A stretch of DNA of 9,857 nt from the NCBI GenBank assembly GCA_026415535.1, contig JAOAGX010000063.1, positions 1 through 9,857 on the forward strand, in the 5' to 3' direction. Below are positions 1 through 6,282 of this stretch, in pieces (positions within the stretch are counted from its first letter, which is position 1; each line of letters opens with the position of its first letter). Source of the DNA: Armatimonadota bacterium (GTDB lineage: Bacteria; Armatimonadota; UBA5829). Under the pieces are notes generated by a model. It worked only from the letters and a program-made list of their open reading frames with translations. It made no database searches and had not been told where the DNA came from. A program made the translations under genes and the position numbers.

Positions 1-438
1 CTGTGGCGACGACTCCGATGATTTAGGTTCGGATTGATCCGGCTCAAGTTGTTGCTGCGCAGCCAAAGCCTGCGGCGGCAACGATTTTGACTTCGAAACA
101 GTGACTCTCGTCGGAGTAGCGATTATATATGTCCCGTCTTGAACCTTGAGAGTAAGCCCAGCCGCCTCTACAAGCGCATTAATAGCCTCGTCCACGGTTA
201 CCCCGGCAAGCTTCAACTCCACAACCCTGCCCGACACACCCGGACTAATATAGTACTTCAGCCCGCTACCCTGAAATATCAACTCGATGGCTTCCTTAAC
301 CGGTGTGTCCTTAAGCTCAAGGTTTACTACCTTGTTCGCACCCAAGATACGTGCGGGTTGATCCTCTTCAGCCATCGCAGCAACCGCCGCTGCCATTGTC
401 AAAACCATCGCTGCCAACCACAAGCTTCTCACTCTCAT
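1..438 (-). CDS. Secretin-family (STN/secretin-N domain) protein, N-terminal part
   Basis: Partial gene: 146 codons from ATG at 438 to the left window edge. Residues 1-22 form a signal peptide (MRVR, then a hydrophobic Ala/Leu/Met stretch ending AAMAEE), so the product is exported. Residues about 37-108 look like an STN/secretin N-terminal domain: alternating beta and alpha pattern with VNLELKDTPVKEAIELI, an aromatic YYISPGVSG turn, a second VDEAINALVEAAGLTL helix-strand unit and the closing strand TYIIATP. Residues 111-146 are a Ser/Pro/Gln/Lys-rich linker. Such domains sit at the periplasmic front of type II/IV-pilus secretins and of TonB-dependent receptors; the missing C-terminus decides which. 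A purine-rich site (GGTAGGGGG) lies about 8 bases before the ATG. A possible -10 (TATACT, 476-481) has no convincing -35. The repeat-rich spacer lies upstream. The secretin-like domain call is fairly firm; pilus, type II secretion or another role is undecided. Confidence 0.7.
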   Translation of the reverse strand, partial: MRVRSLWLAAMVLTMAAAVAAMAEEDQPARILGANKVVNLELKDTPVKEAIELIFQGSGLKYYISPGVSGRVVELKLAGVTVDEAINALVEAAGLTLKVQDGTYIIATPTRVTVSKSKSLPPQALAAQQQLEPDQSEPKSSESSPQ

Positions 439-552
439 ATTTGGCACCCCCTACCAAACCACTGCTCCATAATACAGTATACCCCATACTGACGCGGCCG
501 AGCGGGATTGATGCGGCATTCTGCGACAAGTAAGCTTTCGGCAATAATTCTC

Positions 553-590
553 CTGCTTAGTTGAGCAAATAAAGTCGAACCGCCGAAAAC
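553..590. repeat. Short dispersed repeat, copy 1 (AGTTGAGCAARTAAA core)
   Basis: Bases 559-573 (AGTTGAGCAAATAAA) match 5098-5112 at 14 of 15 positions. The similarity extends loosely on both sides (CTGCTT before; GCCG and AAAAC after). It lies about 115 bases upstream of the secretin-like gene and points the same way relative to that gene as the other copy does to kdsC. A 14/15 match alone could occur by chance in 10 kb, so the relation rests on the extended match and position. Confidence 0.35.
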
Positions 591-620
591 GCTGGGTTTG
601 TGTTCTACCACGGCAACCTT

Positions 621-700
621 GTCATTTTGGTTGTTTCCGTCATCCTGGTTTTCTCTCCATTCTGGTTGTCCCCTCATCCTGATTTTCCGTCATCCTGAGC
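621..700. repeat. Degenerate tandem array, GTCATYCTGR units of 16-18 bases
   Basis: The element CAT followed by C/T-C/T-CTGG/A recurs with its CAT at 623, 641, 658, 675 and 691. The spacings are 18, 17, 17 and 16 bases, and each unit is followed by a T/C-rich tail (for example TTTTCC). The last unit is also the first bases of hairpin copy A, so the array seems to have grown from the arm end. Confidence 0.6.
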
Positions 701-771
701 GGAGCGAAGGATCTCAACGCAACGTCTCAATTTATCAAACGCACGAGATTCTTCGCTTCGCTCAGAATGAC
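689..771. repeat. 83-base hairpin repeat, copy A
   Basis: Imperfect palindrome. The left arm starts GTCATCCTGAGCGGAGCGAA and the right arm ends CTTCGCTTCGCTCAGAATGAC, so the arms pair over roughly 25 bases with mismatches, leaving a central loop near 716-745. It has the same length as copy B (842-924) and differs mainly in the loop. From memory, hairpins with the arm core CTGAGCGNAGCGAAGGATCT are dispersed in intergenic DNA of many unrelated environmental bacteria; I know no established function. It could be a non-autonomous mobile palindrome or a structured RNA or terminator-like element. Confidence 0.85.
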
Positions 772-787
772 GAAGAAGACGGCTCCC

Positions 788-834
788 AAATTCCTCGCTT
801 GCGCTCAGAATGACGGCTTCTCATCATCCTAAGC
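788..834. repeat. Degenerate single arms of the hairpin repeat between copies A and B
   Basis: Bases 788-814 (ending TTGCGCTCAGAATGAC) match the right arm of the hairpin with no paired left arm directly before it. Bases 823-834 (ATCATCCTAAGC) resemble a left arm with one change. They look like remnants of further copies, or of unequal recombination between copies. Confidence 0.6.
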
Positions 835-841
835 AAAAAGT

Positions 842-924
842 GTCATCCTGAGCGGAGCGAAGGATCTCAATGCAACGTCTTCGCTCACAAAACGCACGAG
901 ATTCTTCGCTGCGCTCAGAATGAC
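842..924. repeat. 83-base hairpin repeat, copy B
   Basis: Second copy of the element at 689-771, in direct orientation and exactly the same length. The arms are nearly identical to copy A: one C/T change after GGATCTCAA and one T/G change in the right arm (CTTCGCTGCGCTC). The central bases 879-890 differ most, as expected if the paired arms are under constraint or the copies arose by duplication. Its right end runs straight into the 16-base-period array. Confidence 0.85.
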
Positions 925-1011
925 AATTCGTCAGAATGACGAATCATCAGAATAACAACTTATCAGAGTGATAAGGCCCCAGAACGACAATTCCGATGGA
1001 TGACAAGTTCA
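916..1011. repeat. Tandem array with exact 16-base period, CAGAATGAC units
   Basis: Units begin at 916, 932, 948, 964, 980 and 996, exactly 16 bases apart. The unit heads are CAGAATGAC, CAGAATGAC, CAGAATAAC, CAGAGTGAT, CAGAACGAC and ATGGATGAC, each followed by seven variable, A/T-leaning bases in most units. The first head is the right end of hairpin copy B. The head is the reverse complement of the GTCATTCTG head of the array at 621-700, so the two arrays flank the hairpins in opposite orientations. Confidence 0.75.
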
Positions 1012-1156
1012 GCGGCGGACACAAATCCCATCCCGGCCGTCTCTCGGAAGGAGATAGAGCTTTCCCACATTCTCAGAAAGGGTTAGATAGAAGCCTACAG
1101 ACACGCCATTTTAGCCCGCCGAAATAGCCCGAAATGCTGATCTCGTCTCAACGAAA

Positions 1157-1831
1157 TTATCTCCTCAGGAACCTGTACTTGATAAGCGTCCATATGCACT
1201 CCAGACCATCGTACCAGCGTATTTTCTTCCCTTGGGCGTGAGTACGCGCCTCGTAGCTGACGGGAACCTCTGCGTATCGATAGCCGCGCTTCAGAAGGCG
1301 TGCGGTCACCTCTGGACAGAACTCAAAACGCTTGCAACGCAGATCGAGGCTTTTAATCACCTCGGTTCGAAACGCCTTGTAACAAGTAGCTTCGTCGGTA
1401 ACCTTGGTCCCGTATAGAACCGTGGCGAGGAAAGCAAATATCCGATTGGCGATGTAGTTGACGAGGCGCATTTTCGGTCTGCCCCGAGTAAAACGCGTCC
1501 CGTAGACTATGTCGGCCTTGCCTTCTACGATTGGAGCAATGAGCGCGGCGTAGTCGTCAGGATCGTACTCGAGGTCGGCATCCTGAATTAAAACTATGTC
1601 TCCCGTCACGTGACTGAGTGCTGCTCGGATGGACGCCCCCTTTCCGATGTTGCGTGGATTCTCGATAAGCTTTACGTCCGGCTGTTCTCGAAGGAATTCT
1701 CGCGTGCCGTCGGTAGAACCGTCGTCGGTCACGATGATCTCCTTGTCAAAAGGCTGCGCGCGGACGCGCTTAAGTACCTCGGGTATCGTTTCCATCTCGT
1801 TGTAGGCCGGGATTATGATAGAAAGCTTCAT
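1157..1831 (-). CDS. DPM1-like family 2 glycosyltransferase (polyprenyl-phosphate sugar synthase)
   Basis: 224 residues, the size of a single-domain DPM1-type enzyme with no C-terminal membrane domain. It should transfer a sugar from a nucleotide sugar to polyprenyl phosphate on the cytoplasmic face of the inner membrane. GT-A landmarks: IIIPAYNE at 5-12, TDDGSTDGT at 35-43 (Thr replaces the usual Val/Ile before DDGS), GKGASIR at 63-69, metal-binding DAD at 84-86, YGTRF at 110-114, TDEATCYKAFR at 145-155, FEFCPEV at 169-175 and GKKIRWYDG near 201-209, all typical of the family. The ATG overlaps the stop of the upstream membrane glycosyltransferase as ATGA (1828-1831), so translation is coupled. 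That neighbour is a plausible consumer of the lipid-linked sugar made here. The sugar (mannose, glucose, other) cannot be read from the sequence. Confidence 0.88.
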   Translation of the reverse strand: MKLSIIIPAYNEMETIPEVLKRVRAQPFDKEIIVTDDGSTDGTREFLREQPDVKLIENPRNIGKGASIRAALSHVTGDIVLIQDADLEYDPDDYAALIAPIVEGKADIVYGTRFTRGRPKMRLVNYIANRIFAFLATVLYGTKVTDEATCYKAFRTEVIKSLDLRCKRFEFCPEVTARLLKRGYRYAEVPVSYEARTHAQGKKIRWYDGLECIWTLIKYRFLRR

Positions 1832-3708
1832 CGGAGCTCGTATACGGCGACGACGCCCCCCCTGCCTCTAGTTTGGTAAATCAATTGGAACCTGCCCGAT
1901 TCTATCGCATCGTACACTAGCCGGGCCTGGGCGCCAGCGCGAGTCCGAGTTGGAAAGAATCGGAAATTGACCATAGCGTGTGTTATTCCGGCCTTTCTCA
2001 GGTAGCTTATGAATTCTCCCAAGCTACCAAAATATCTCGTGAACCGGGCATTGTGTCCTGGATCAGCCCAGACATAAGACCGATCTAGATAGAACCCGCG
2101 TGTGTCGCCGAAAAGGGCCAGCTTCGCGTCGATTGGGACGTTGTTGTTGACAAATTCCTGCGCGGGATATATGTCGAGGGTTTTGCGAAGGTAGTCGTCA
2201 TGCGCCTCGAACCCAAAAACGCAAGGCGCGGCAGCCTTAACGAAGGAAACCAGAGTCCACAGGCCAAAGATCGCCGTTGCGAAAAGCACAATCCAGACCG
2301 CAGCGCGTGTTCGCCGGAAGGATTCATCCGCACTCAACAAACCCGAAACCAAGACCGCAAGCAGCGAAAACGCCGGGATCAGATACCTACTCTGCTGAGT
2401 CAGCACGAACCATGCCACGACGTGAGCCGCAAACAGCAGCGCAAGCCCAACAAGCTTGCGAGTCCTATATCGAGCAACCATAAGGATCGGAACCGCAACC
2501 AGAAAAATCGGGCCTACGAAAAGCCCGGGCGTATCGTAGAACGCATCTGGTCGGATCGCCAGGTCATAAGGCAGTGTGAGAAAGGCAGCAGGTCCGTGTC
2601 CTAACCCGAATCGAGATTGAAGCGTCGAATAATTGCGAGCCAGTTCGGCACTCCAGTCTCGGCCGCCAAAAATAGAGTAGAAAAAGGGATACACCGGGTT
2701 GCCAGTGTATAGGTAGGTCTTGACGTACCACGGTAGGCAGGTCGCGAATGCTACCAGCACAAGTGCAAGCGTAGGCTTCCAATACACCTTCTTCTCCGCT
2801 GTCCAACGGTAAACCAGCAGCCAGATCGCAAGCATCGGAATCAGCGCAAGACCCGTCATTTTGGTCGAGGCGGCGAACCCGGCACAAGCGGCGCAGCCCA
2901 GTAAATGACGGCGTTCCATCTTGTCCACATATTCGAGTAGCAAGTGCACAGCAACCACGGTGTAAAAAGCGGTTGCGAGATCGATATAGGCGGTAGTCGC
3001 CTCCCACAGCACAATAGGCATCCCCGCCAGAGCAATCGACGCCATCCATGCGTTTCCAACCTTTGGAAAAGCACGGCTCAAGTCTTGCGTCTTGGAGTCG
3101 AAGTGTTTTCTGGTGAGTATTGCGACCGCCATCGCCAACAAAACGCCAATCCAGTAATGGATCAACTTCGCCGCATCAGGTCTGCACAATATCAGGCCGG
3201 GAATGTATAGCATTTCCGTTAGAGACGGGAAGTTCGAGTGAGAAGCAAATTCGATATAGTAGAACCCGCCGTGCTTGATCCAGAGTTTGGGCACGGCCAG
3301 ATGATACGCCAAAGAGTCCCAGTCGGACATCGAAGGCGGGGCGATCGCAGGGATTAGCACCATAACCGCCACAGCAACCAAAATAAACGCACAGAGCAGG
3401 TCGAAGGCCGTGCGCTTACGCGTAGCGAAACCTCTCGCAGCAAATGCTATATCAGGCAAACCCCTCCAGAAAAAACCAAGCGCGGGCAATAGCAGAACAT
3501 AAGGAAGCCATTTCCACCAGAAAAGTCGCAACGAGCCGAAGACAAACACAATCAGCGACAGCACACCCAGACCGAAGGCTATGTCGAGCAATATCCTCTC
3601 GTCAAGCGACTCATCCCCTCGGCGCATAGGCGCCCTCACGAGCCCCCCGATTCCTGCGCCTGACAATATCACCAGTATAGACAAAGCAAGTCCTATGAGG
3701 CTGTCCAC
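1828..3708 (-). CDS. Polytopic membrane glycosyltransferase, GT-C fold (GT39/ArnT-like)
   Basis: 626 residues from GTG at 3708. About ten or more hydrophobic segments span most of the chain, with a soluble C-terminal domain of about 120 residues (from DIYPAQEFVNNN). GT-C signs: first large loop with SDWDSLAYHLAVPK (near 128-141, acidic pair D129/D131) after TM segments; FPSLTEMLY near 160-168; PWYVKTYLYTGNPVYPF near 326-342; QQSRYLIPAF near 438-447. Enzymes of this fold use polyprenyl-phosphate sugars as donors and act on the periplasmic side. The acceptor (lipid A, a protein or a glycan) is unknown. Start choice: an in-frame ATG at 3792 would overlap the upstream gene by 77 bases and add a polar N-terminus. 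The GTG at 3708 follows that gene's stop by 7 bases with AGGA at a good distance, and puts the first membrane segment at the N-terminus. Its stop overlaps the DPM1-like gene. Confidence 0.82.
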   Translation of the reverse strand: MDSLIGLALSILVILSGAGIGGLVRAPMRRGDESLDERILLDIAFGLGVLSLIVFVFGSLRLFWWKWLPYVLLLPALGFFWRGLPDIAFAARGFATRKRTAFDLLCAFILVAVAVMVLIPAIAPPSMSDWDSLAYHLAVPKLWIKHGGFYYIEFASHSNFPSLTEMLYIPGLILCRPDAAKLIHYWIGVLLAMAVAILTRKHFDSKTQDLSRAFPKVGNAWMASIALAGMPIVLWEATTAYIDLATAFYTVVAVHLLLEYVDKMERRHLLGCAACAGFAASTKMTGLALIPMLAIWLLVYRWTAEKKVYWKPTLALVLVAFATCLPWYVKTYLYTGNPVYPFFYSIFGGRDWSAELARNYSTLQSRFGLGHGPAAFLTLPYDLAIRPDAFYDTPGLFVGPIFLVAVPILMVARYRTRKLVGLALLFAAHVVAWFVLTQQSRYLIPAFSLLAVLVSGLLSADESFRRTRAAVWIVLFATAIFGLWTLVSFVKAAAPCVFGFEAHDDYLRKTLDIYPAQEFVNNNVPIDAKLALFGDTRGFYLDRSYVWADPGHNARFTRYFGSLGEFISYLRKAGITHAMVNFRFFPTRTRAGAQARLVYDAIESGRFQLIYQTRGRGGVVAVYELR

Positions 3709-3715
3709 GCTTATC

Positions 3716-4456
3716 CTAAGTCGTCGGGAACGTGATGAGTTCACTAGCCACAGATATGGCCCTTTGCGAGATATCGACTTCGACTCGCCCAACCTGCTTG
3801 CAGTGATGACCGTGGTGGAGGATCCAAGTGTGCCCAGCTTGCTCCGGAGTTGGGGTTACGGTGTGAGTATGTCCGCCAAGTATCAAGTCAATTCCAGGAG
3901 TATTCACGGCCAGTTTGCGATCCAGATCGAGGCCAATGTGCGTAAGCGCCACAACCAAGTCGCATTTGTTTCTAAGCTTCGGCACCAATTCCCTTGCAGA
4001 CTCTATAGGGTCGTCGAAATAAAAATCGGCAACCCGCCTTATTACCATCCTTTGAGTGACACACGGAACCGACAGTCCAAATATACCAATCCTCACGCCG
4101 GAGCGCTCCAGAATTAAGAAGCTTTCTATAGAATCGGGCTTCGAATTCTTGGCAGACCGCAGATTCGCGCTCAGAATGGTGAATTTCGCCCTGCCGGTTT
4201 TTGAAATCAGCCCCGTTCTCAGGAAATGGAACTCGCGGTTTCCCAGGCACATTGCGTCGTAAGAGACCTCGCTCATCAGGTCGAGTACGGGCTCCCCTCC
4301 AGGCCTCCAAAATGCGTTGCCTGCCCAGATTGCGTCGCCAGAATCGAGAACAAGGCTTTCGGGAATACCAGCCTTTAAGTCTCGAAGAAATCTCGCACGG
4401 TCATAGTCAAGGCGGTTGTGTATGTCCGATGTGTGGAAGATCACAACGCGCGGCAT
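3716..4456 (-). CDS. 5'-nucleotidase/UshA-type metallophosphoesterase domain protein
   Basis: 246 residues from ATG at 4456, which overlaps the kdsC stop by one base (TGATG). A longer open frame upstream lies inside kdsC and is unlikely to be used. Calcineurin-like phosphoesterase motifs in order: SDIHN (10-14), DSGDA (38-42), GNRE (72-75), LTHIG (171-175, metal His) and GGHTHT (194-199). This is the catalytic half of UshA-type nucleotidases without the C-terminal substrate domain. No signal peptide is visible, so it is probably cytoplasmic. Oddity: the family's GNHE/GNHD motif has Arg in place of the catalytic His (CGC codon, one base from CAC). Asn is kept, as are the other metal ligands. 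It may have altered chemistry, reduced activity or a special substrate. Its place between kdsC and the glycosyltransferases suggests a role with sugar-phosphate or nucleotide by-products; that is inference. Confidence 0.85.
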   Translation of the reverse strand: MPRVVIFHTSDIHNRLDYDRARFLRDLKAGIPESLVLDSGDAIWAGNAFWRPGGEPVLDLMSEVSYDAMCLGNREFHFLRTGLISKTGRAKFTILSANLRSAKNSKPDSIESFLILERSGVRIGIFGLSVPCVTQRMVIRRVADFYFDDPIESARELVPKLRNKCDLVVALTHIGLDLDRKLAVNTPGIDLILGGHTHTVTPTPEQAGHTWILHHGHHCKQVGRVEVDISQRAISVASELITFPTT

Positions 4457-5016
4457 CAGGCGACGGCCTCCGGACCAGTCGCCCCGGCTTCTTGCTTGTC
4501 GAGCATCGCAAGGAACTTCTCGACGGCCTCCTCCCACTCGCCGCGCGATTTGAGGATCAACTCGATCACCTCGCGCGCAGCTCCTTGTCCGCCGGCGCGC
4601 TCGGTCACCAGATCGGCCCGGCTTTTTACTTCAGGTGCGGCGTTGGCAACTGCTATGGCGACGCCAGCTCGCTCGAACGCGCGTATGTCGTTGAGATCGT
4701 CGCCCATGAACGCGATCTCTCCGCGCGACAAGCCGTGCCGTGCGGCCATCTCGTCAATCGCCTTTGACTTGACCCACGAGCCCTGGTATAGATCCGTAAC
4801 ACCCAACGCCTGCGCGCGATATTCGACAGCTCGCGAGACATTCCCAGTAACCCAAGCGATCTTAAGGCCGTGGTTCATCGCGAGCCGAATCGCAAGTCCG
4901 TCGTGAGCATGGAATGACTTTATCTGCTCGCCATCGTGGATCACTATAGCGCCATCGGTCAGCGTCCCGTCTACATCCATTGCGAGCAACTTTATCTTGG
5001 AAAGCTTGTCTTTCAT
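4456..5016 (-). CDS. kdsC: 3-deoxy-D-manno-octulosonate 8-phosphate phosphatase (KdsC family)
   Basis: 186 residues, near the usual length of KdsC, a cap-less tetrameric HAD phosphatase that turns KDO 8-phosphate into KDO in the cytoplasm for LPS core synthesis. Motif I DVDGTLTDG at 14-22 (nucleophile and acid Asp14/Asp16), SFHAHDGLAIRL at 34-45, motif II Thr in VTGNVS at 56-61 (most relatives have TGR), motif III Lys in VKSKA (82-86), motif IV GDDLND at 105-110, and the C-terminal GGQGAAREV at 142-150, which closes over the active site in this family. The last 25 residues (KQEAGATGPEAVA) are a variable tail. The ATG has AGGA about 7 bases upstream. It lies downstream of kdsD after a 182-base spacer and is coupled to the phosphoesterase. 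The same fold also serves N-acylneuraminate cytidylyltransferase partners, but the kdsD neighbour favours KDO. Confidence 0.9.
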   Translation of the reverse strand: MKDKLSKIKLLAMDVDGTLTDGAIVIHDGEQIKSFHAHDGLAIRLAMNHGLKIAWVTGNVSRAVEYRAQALGVTDLYQGSWVKSKAIDEMAARHGLSRGEIAFMGDDLNDIRAFERAGVAIAVANAAPEVKSRADLVTERAGGQGAAREVIELILKSRGEWEEAVEKFLAMLDKQEAGATGPEAVA

Positions 5017-5198
5017 CGGTTGTCCTAATCACGAAATCACGGACGGGCAAAGGAGAATCAGTCGGCTACTTTCTTCATTCAGGCCTAGGGTTGCTGAAGT
5101 TGAGCAAGTAAACATGCCGCTGCCTAAAAACTCGTAGAATCCGGTCCTGGTATTTCTTTTTGTGCATTCCCTGCCCTTCGTGTTTCCTTAGTAGATTG
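5017..5198. other. Spacer between kdsD and kdsC
   Basis: 182 bases break an otherwise tight run of genes. It holds the second short dispersed repeat (5091-5131), whose first part is a small palindrome (TTGCT, 7-base loop, AGCAA at 5091-5107), and CACGA-containing words near both ends (5030-5044 and 5178-5183). A 30-codon minus-strand frame starts at 5167 (MHKKKYQDR) behind GGGCAGGG, but I see no family or codon signal to call it a gene. No strong promoter or terminator stands out, so kdsC may be read through from the kdsD promoter. Confidence 0.5.
5091..5131. repeat. Short dispersed repeat, copy 2 (AGTTGAGCAARTAAA core)
   Basis: The core at 5098-5112 (AGTTGAGCAAGTAAA) matches copy 1 at 559-573, with looser agreement on either side. 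It lies about 80-110 bases upstream of kdsC, in the same orientation relative to the gene as copy 1 is to the secretin-like gene. It could be a shared regulatory site, part of a decayed mobile repeat, or chance. Confidence 0.35.
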
Positions 5199-6197
5199 TT
5201 AAACAATCCCTGCGGCCACGAGGTCTTTGAGCATAAGCATGCCGACCGGTTTGCCGTCAACCAGCACGGGAAGTTCGCCGATCTGTTTGGGTGGTGCTTC
5301 CATTTTGTGCAAACCTTCGGTTGCGAACCTGTCTGGCGTTATTGTTCGCGGGTTAGTAACCATCACCTCGCACGCTTTCTTAGTCAGCGCCTTCTCATCG
5401 GCCAATAGGGCGCGCCTAATATCGCCATCGGTAATAATGCCGATCAGCTTGCCATCGTTGTCAACCACACATGCCGCACCCGCGCCAGCCTTAGTAATTG
5501 CAAACATAGCATCTCGAAGCAGCGCGTCGGCCCCAACTATCGCCACCGCTTCTCCAGTGCGCATGACGTCGCTCACTCGCAAGAGGAGTCGTCGACCAAG
5601 TATGCCTCCTGGATGGAACAGGGCATAGTCGTCCTTTGTGAACCGCCGCGCCTCCATAACTGCCAGCGCAAGTGCGTCACCTAACGCAAGGGCCGCCGTC
5701 GTACTCGTGGTCGGGGCCAAATCCAGCGGGCATGCCTCGCATTCGACTGATACGTCCAGCACAACTTGAGCGTATCTCGCTAGCGTAGACTCGGTTCTTC
5801 CAACCATCGCTATCATTTCAGCCCCGATCCGCGCGATAGCTGGCAGTATCTTCACCAGCTCCTCGGTCTCTCCACTGTTGGAAAGCGCTAGGACAACGTC
5901 CTGGCGGGTTACCATTCCAAGGTCCCCGTGAATGCCCTCCGCCGGATGAAGAAAAAGCGATGGAGTGCCAGTACTGGAAAACGTACCAGCCAACTTGCGT
6001 CCGACCGCCCCCGACTTCCCCATCCCCGTGACTACCAACCTCCCGCGGCATCTAAGGATCATCTCCACGGCGGCTGTAAACGAGTCGTCGAGCCGGTCGA
6101 TGAGCTTGAGAATGGCCTCGGCTTCGTTCCTAAGCGTCTCCCGTGCGCGCTCGATAGCCTTGCGTCTATCTTCGTCCGTGAAAACCTGTCCCGACAT
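5199..6197 (-). CDS. kdsD: D-arabinose 5-phosphate isomerase (KdsD/KpsF family)
   Basis: 332 residues, normal for KdsD/KpsF. It converts D-ribulose 5-phosphate to D-arabinose 5-phosphate, the committed precursor of KDO, in the cytoplasm. An N-terminal SIS isomerase domain carries TGMGKSG (58-64), HPAEGIHGDLGM (84-95), LSNSGET (105-111), LAPTTSTTAALALGDALA (160-177) and FHPGGILGRRLL (194-205). A tandem CBS pair follows: CBS1 about 209-268 (VSDVMRTG, IGIITDGDIRRAL) and CBS2 about 275-332 (VMVTNPRTI, PVGMLMLKDLVAAGIV), usually nucleotide or sugar-nucleotide sensing. I chose ATG 6197 because the protein then begins as in relatives; the open frame continues upstream to 6548 but runs antisense through the STAS gene. 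An excellent extended -10 lies only 15 bases upstream. No clear Shine-Dalgarno is seen, so the leader is very short. KdsC and envelope genes follow on the same strand. Confidence 0.93.
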   Translation of the reverse strand: MSGQVFTDEDRRKAIERARETLRNEAEAILKLIDRLDDSFTAAVEMILRCRGRLVVTGMGKSGAVGRKLAGTFSSTGTPSLFLHPAEGIHGDLGMVTRQDVVLALSNSGETEELVKILPAIARIGAEMIAMVGRTESTLARYAQVVLDVSVECEACPLDLAPTTSTTAALALGDALALAVMEARRFTKDDYALFHPGGILGRRLLLRVSDVMRTGEAVAIVGADALLRDAMFAITKAGAGAACVVDNDGKLIGIITDGDIRRALLADEKALTKKACEVMVTNPRTITPDRFATEGLHKMEAPPKQIGELPVLVDGKPVGMLMLKDLVAAGIV

Positions 6198-6212
6198 ACT
6201 GACTCTGGCGCA

Positions 6213-6218
6213 ATTATA
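6213..6218 (-). promoter_or_regulatory. Extended -10 promoter for kdsD
   Basis: On the minus strand the sequence TGCTATAAT gives a perfect TATAAT hexamer with an upstream TG. No good -35 is found 16-18 bases further up (TTAGGT is the best), which is normal for extended -10 promoters. The predicted start of transcription, near 6205-6207, lies about 8-10 bases from the kdsD ATG, leaving almost no leader. Confidence 0.6.
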
Positions 6219-6282
6219 GCACACCTGTATGGAATACCTAATAATGTGAGCGGCCTTGCCCGATAAGTAAGTGGGTAAAGAG

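Larger units (their letters stand above)
439..1156. other. Gene-free spacer rich in repeats
   Basis: About 700 bases lie between the start of the secretin-like gene and the end of the DPM1-like gene. I see no credible coding region; the few short open frames cross the repeats. It contains a degenerate tandem array (621-700), two 83-base hairpins (689-771 and 842-924), extra single arms (788-814 and 823-834) and a 16-base-period array (916-1011). From 1012 to 1156 I see only a short direct repeat (TAGCCCG..GAAAT, near 1113-1136) and no clear terminator for the gene ending at 1157. Confidence 0.7.

Noticed and set aside
139..492. 117-codon plus-strand open frame at the left edge
   Set aside because: Antisense to the secretin-like gene, which has a signal peptide, a domain pattern and a ribosome site.
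435..677. 80-codon minus-strand open frame in the repeat spacer
   Set aside because: It crosses the tandem repeat and the promoter region of the secretin-like gene, has no recognisable family and ends inside that gene's start.
598..813. 71-codon plus-strand open frame
   Set aside because: It translates the hairpin repeat and tandem units; repeat-encoded and without family.
916..1011. Regularly spaced units resembling a CRISPR array
   Set aside because: The period is 16 bases with 9-base degenerate heads and 7-base gaps, far too short for repeats and spacers, and no cas gene is nearby.
1113..1136. Possible terminator after the DPM1-like gene
   Set aside because: The visible repeat is direct (TAGCCCG...GAAAT twice), not inverted, and no T-tract follows on the minus strand.
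5075..5167. 30-codon minus-strand peptide (MHKKKYQDR...) between kdsD and kdsC with a GGGCAGGG site upstream
   Set aside because: Too short to judge, no family recognised, and it overlaps the short dispersed repeat; kept only as a note in the spacer entry.
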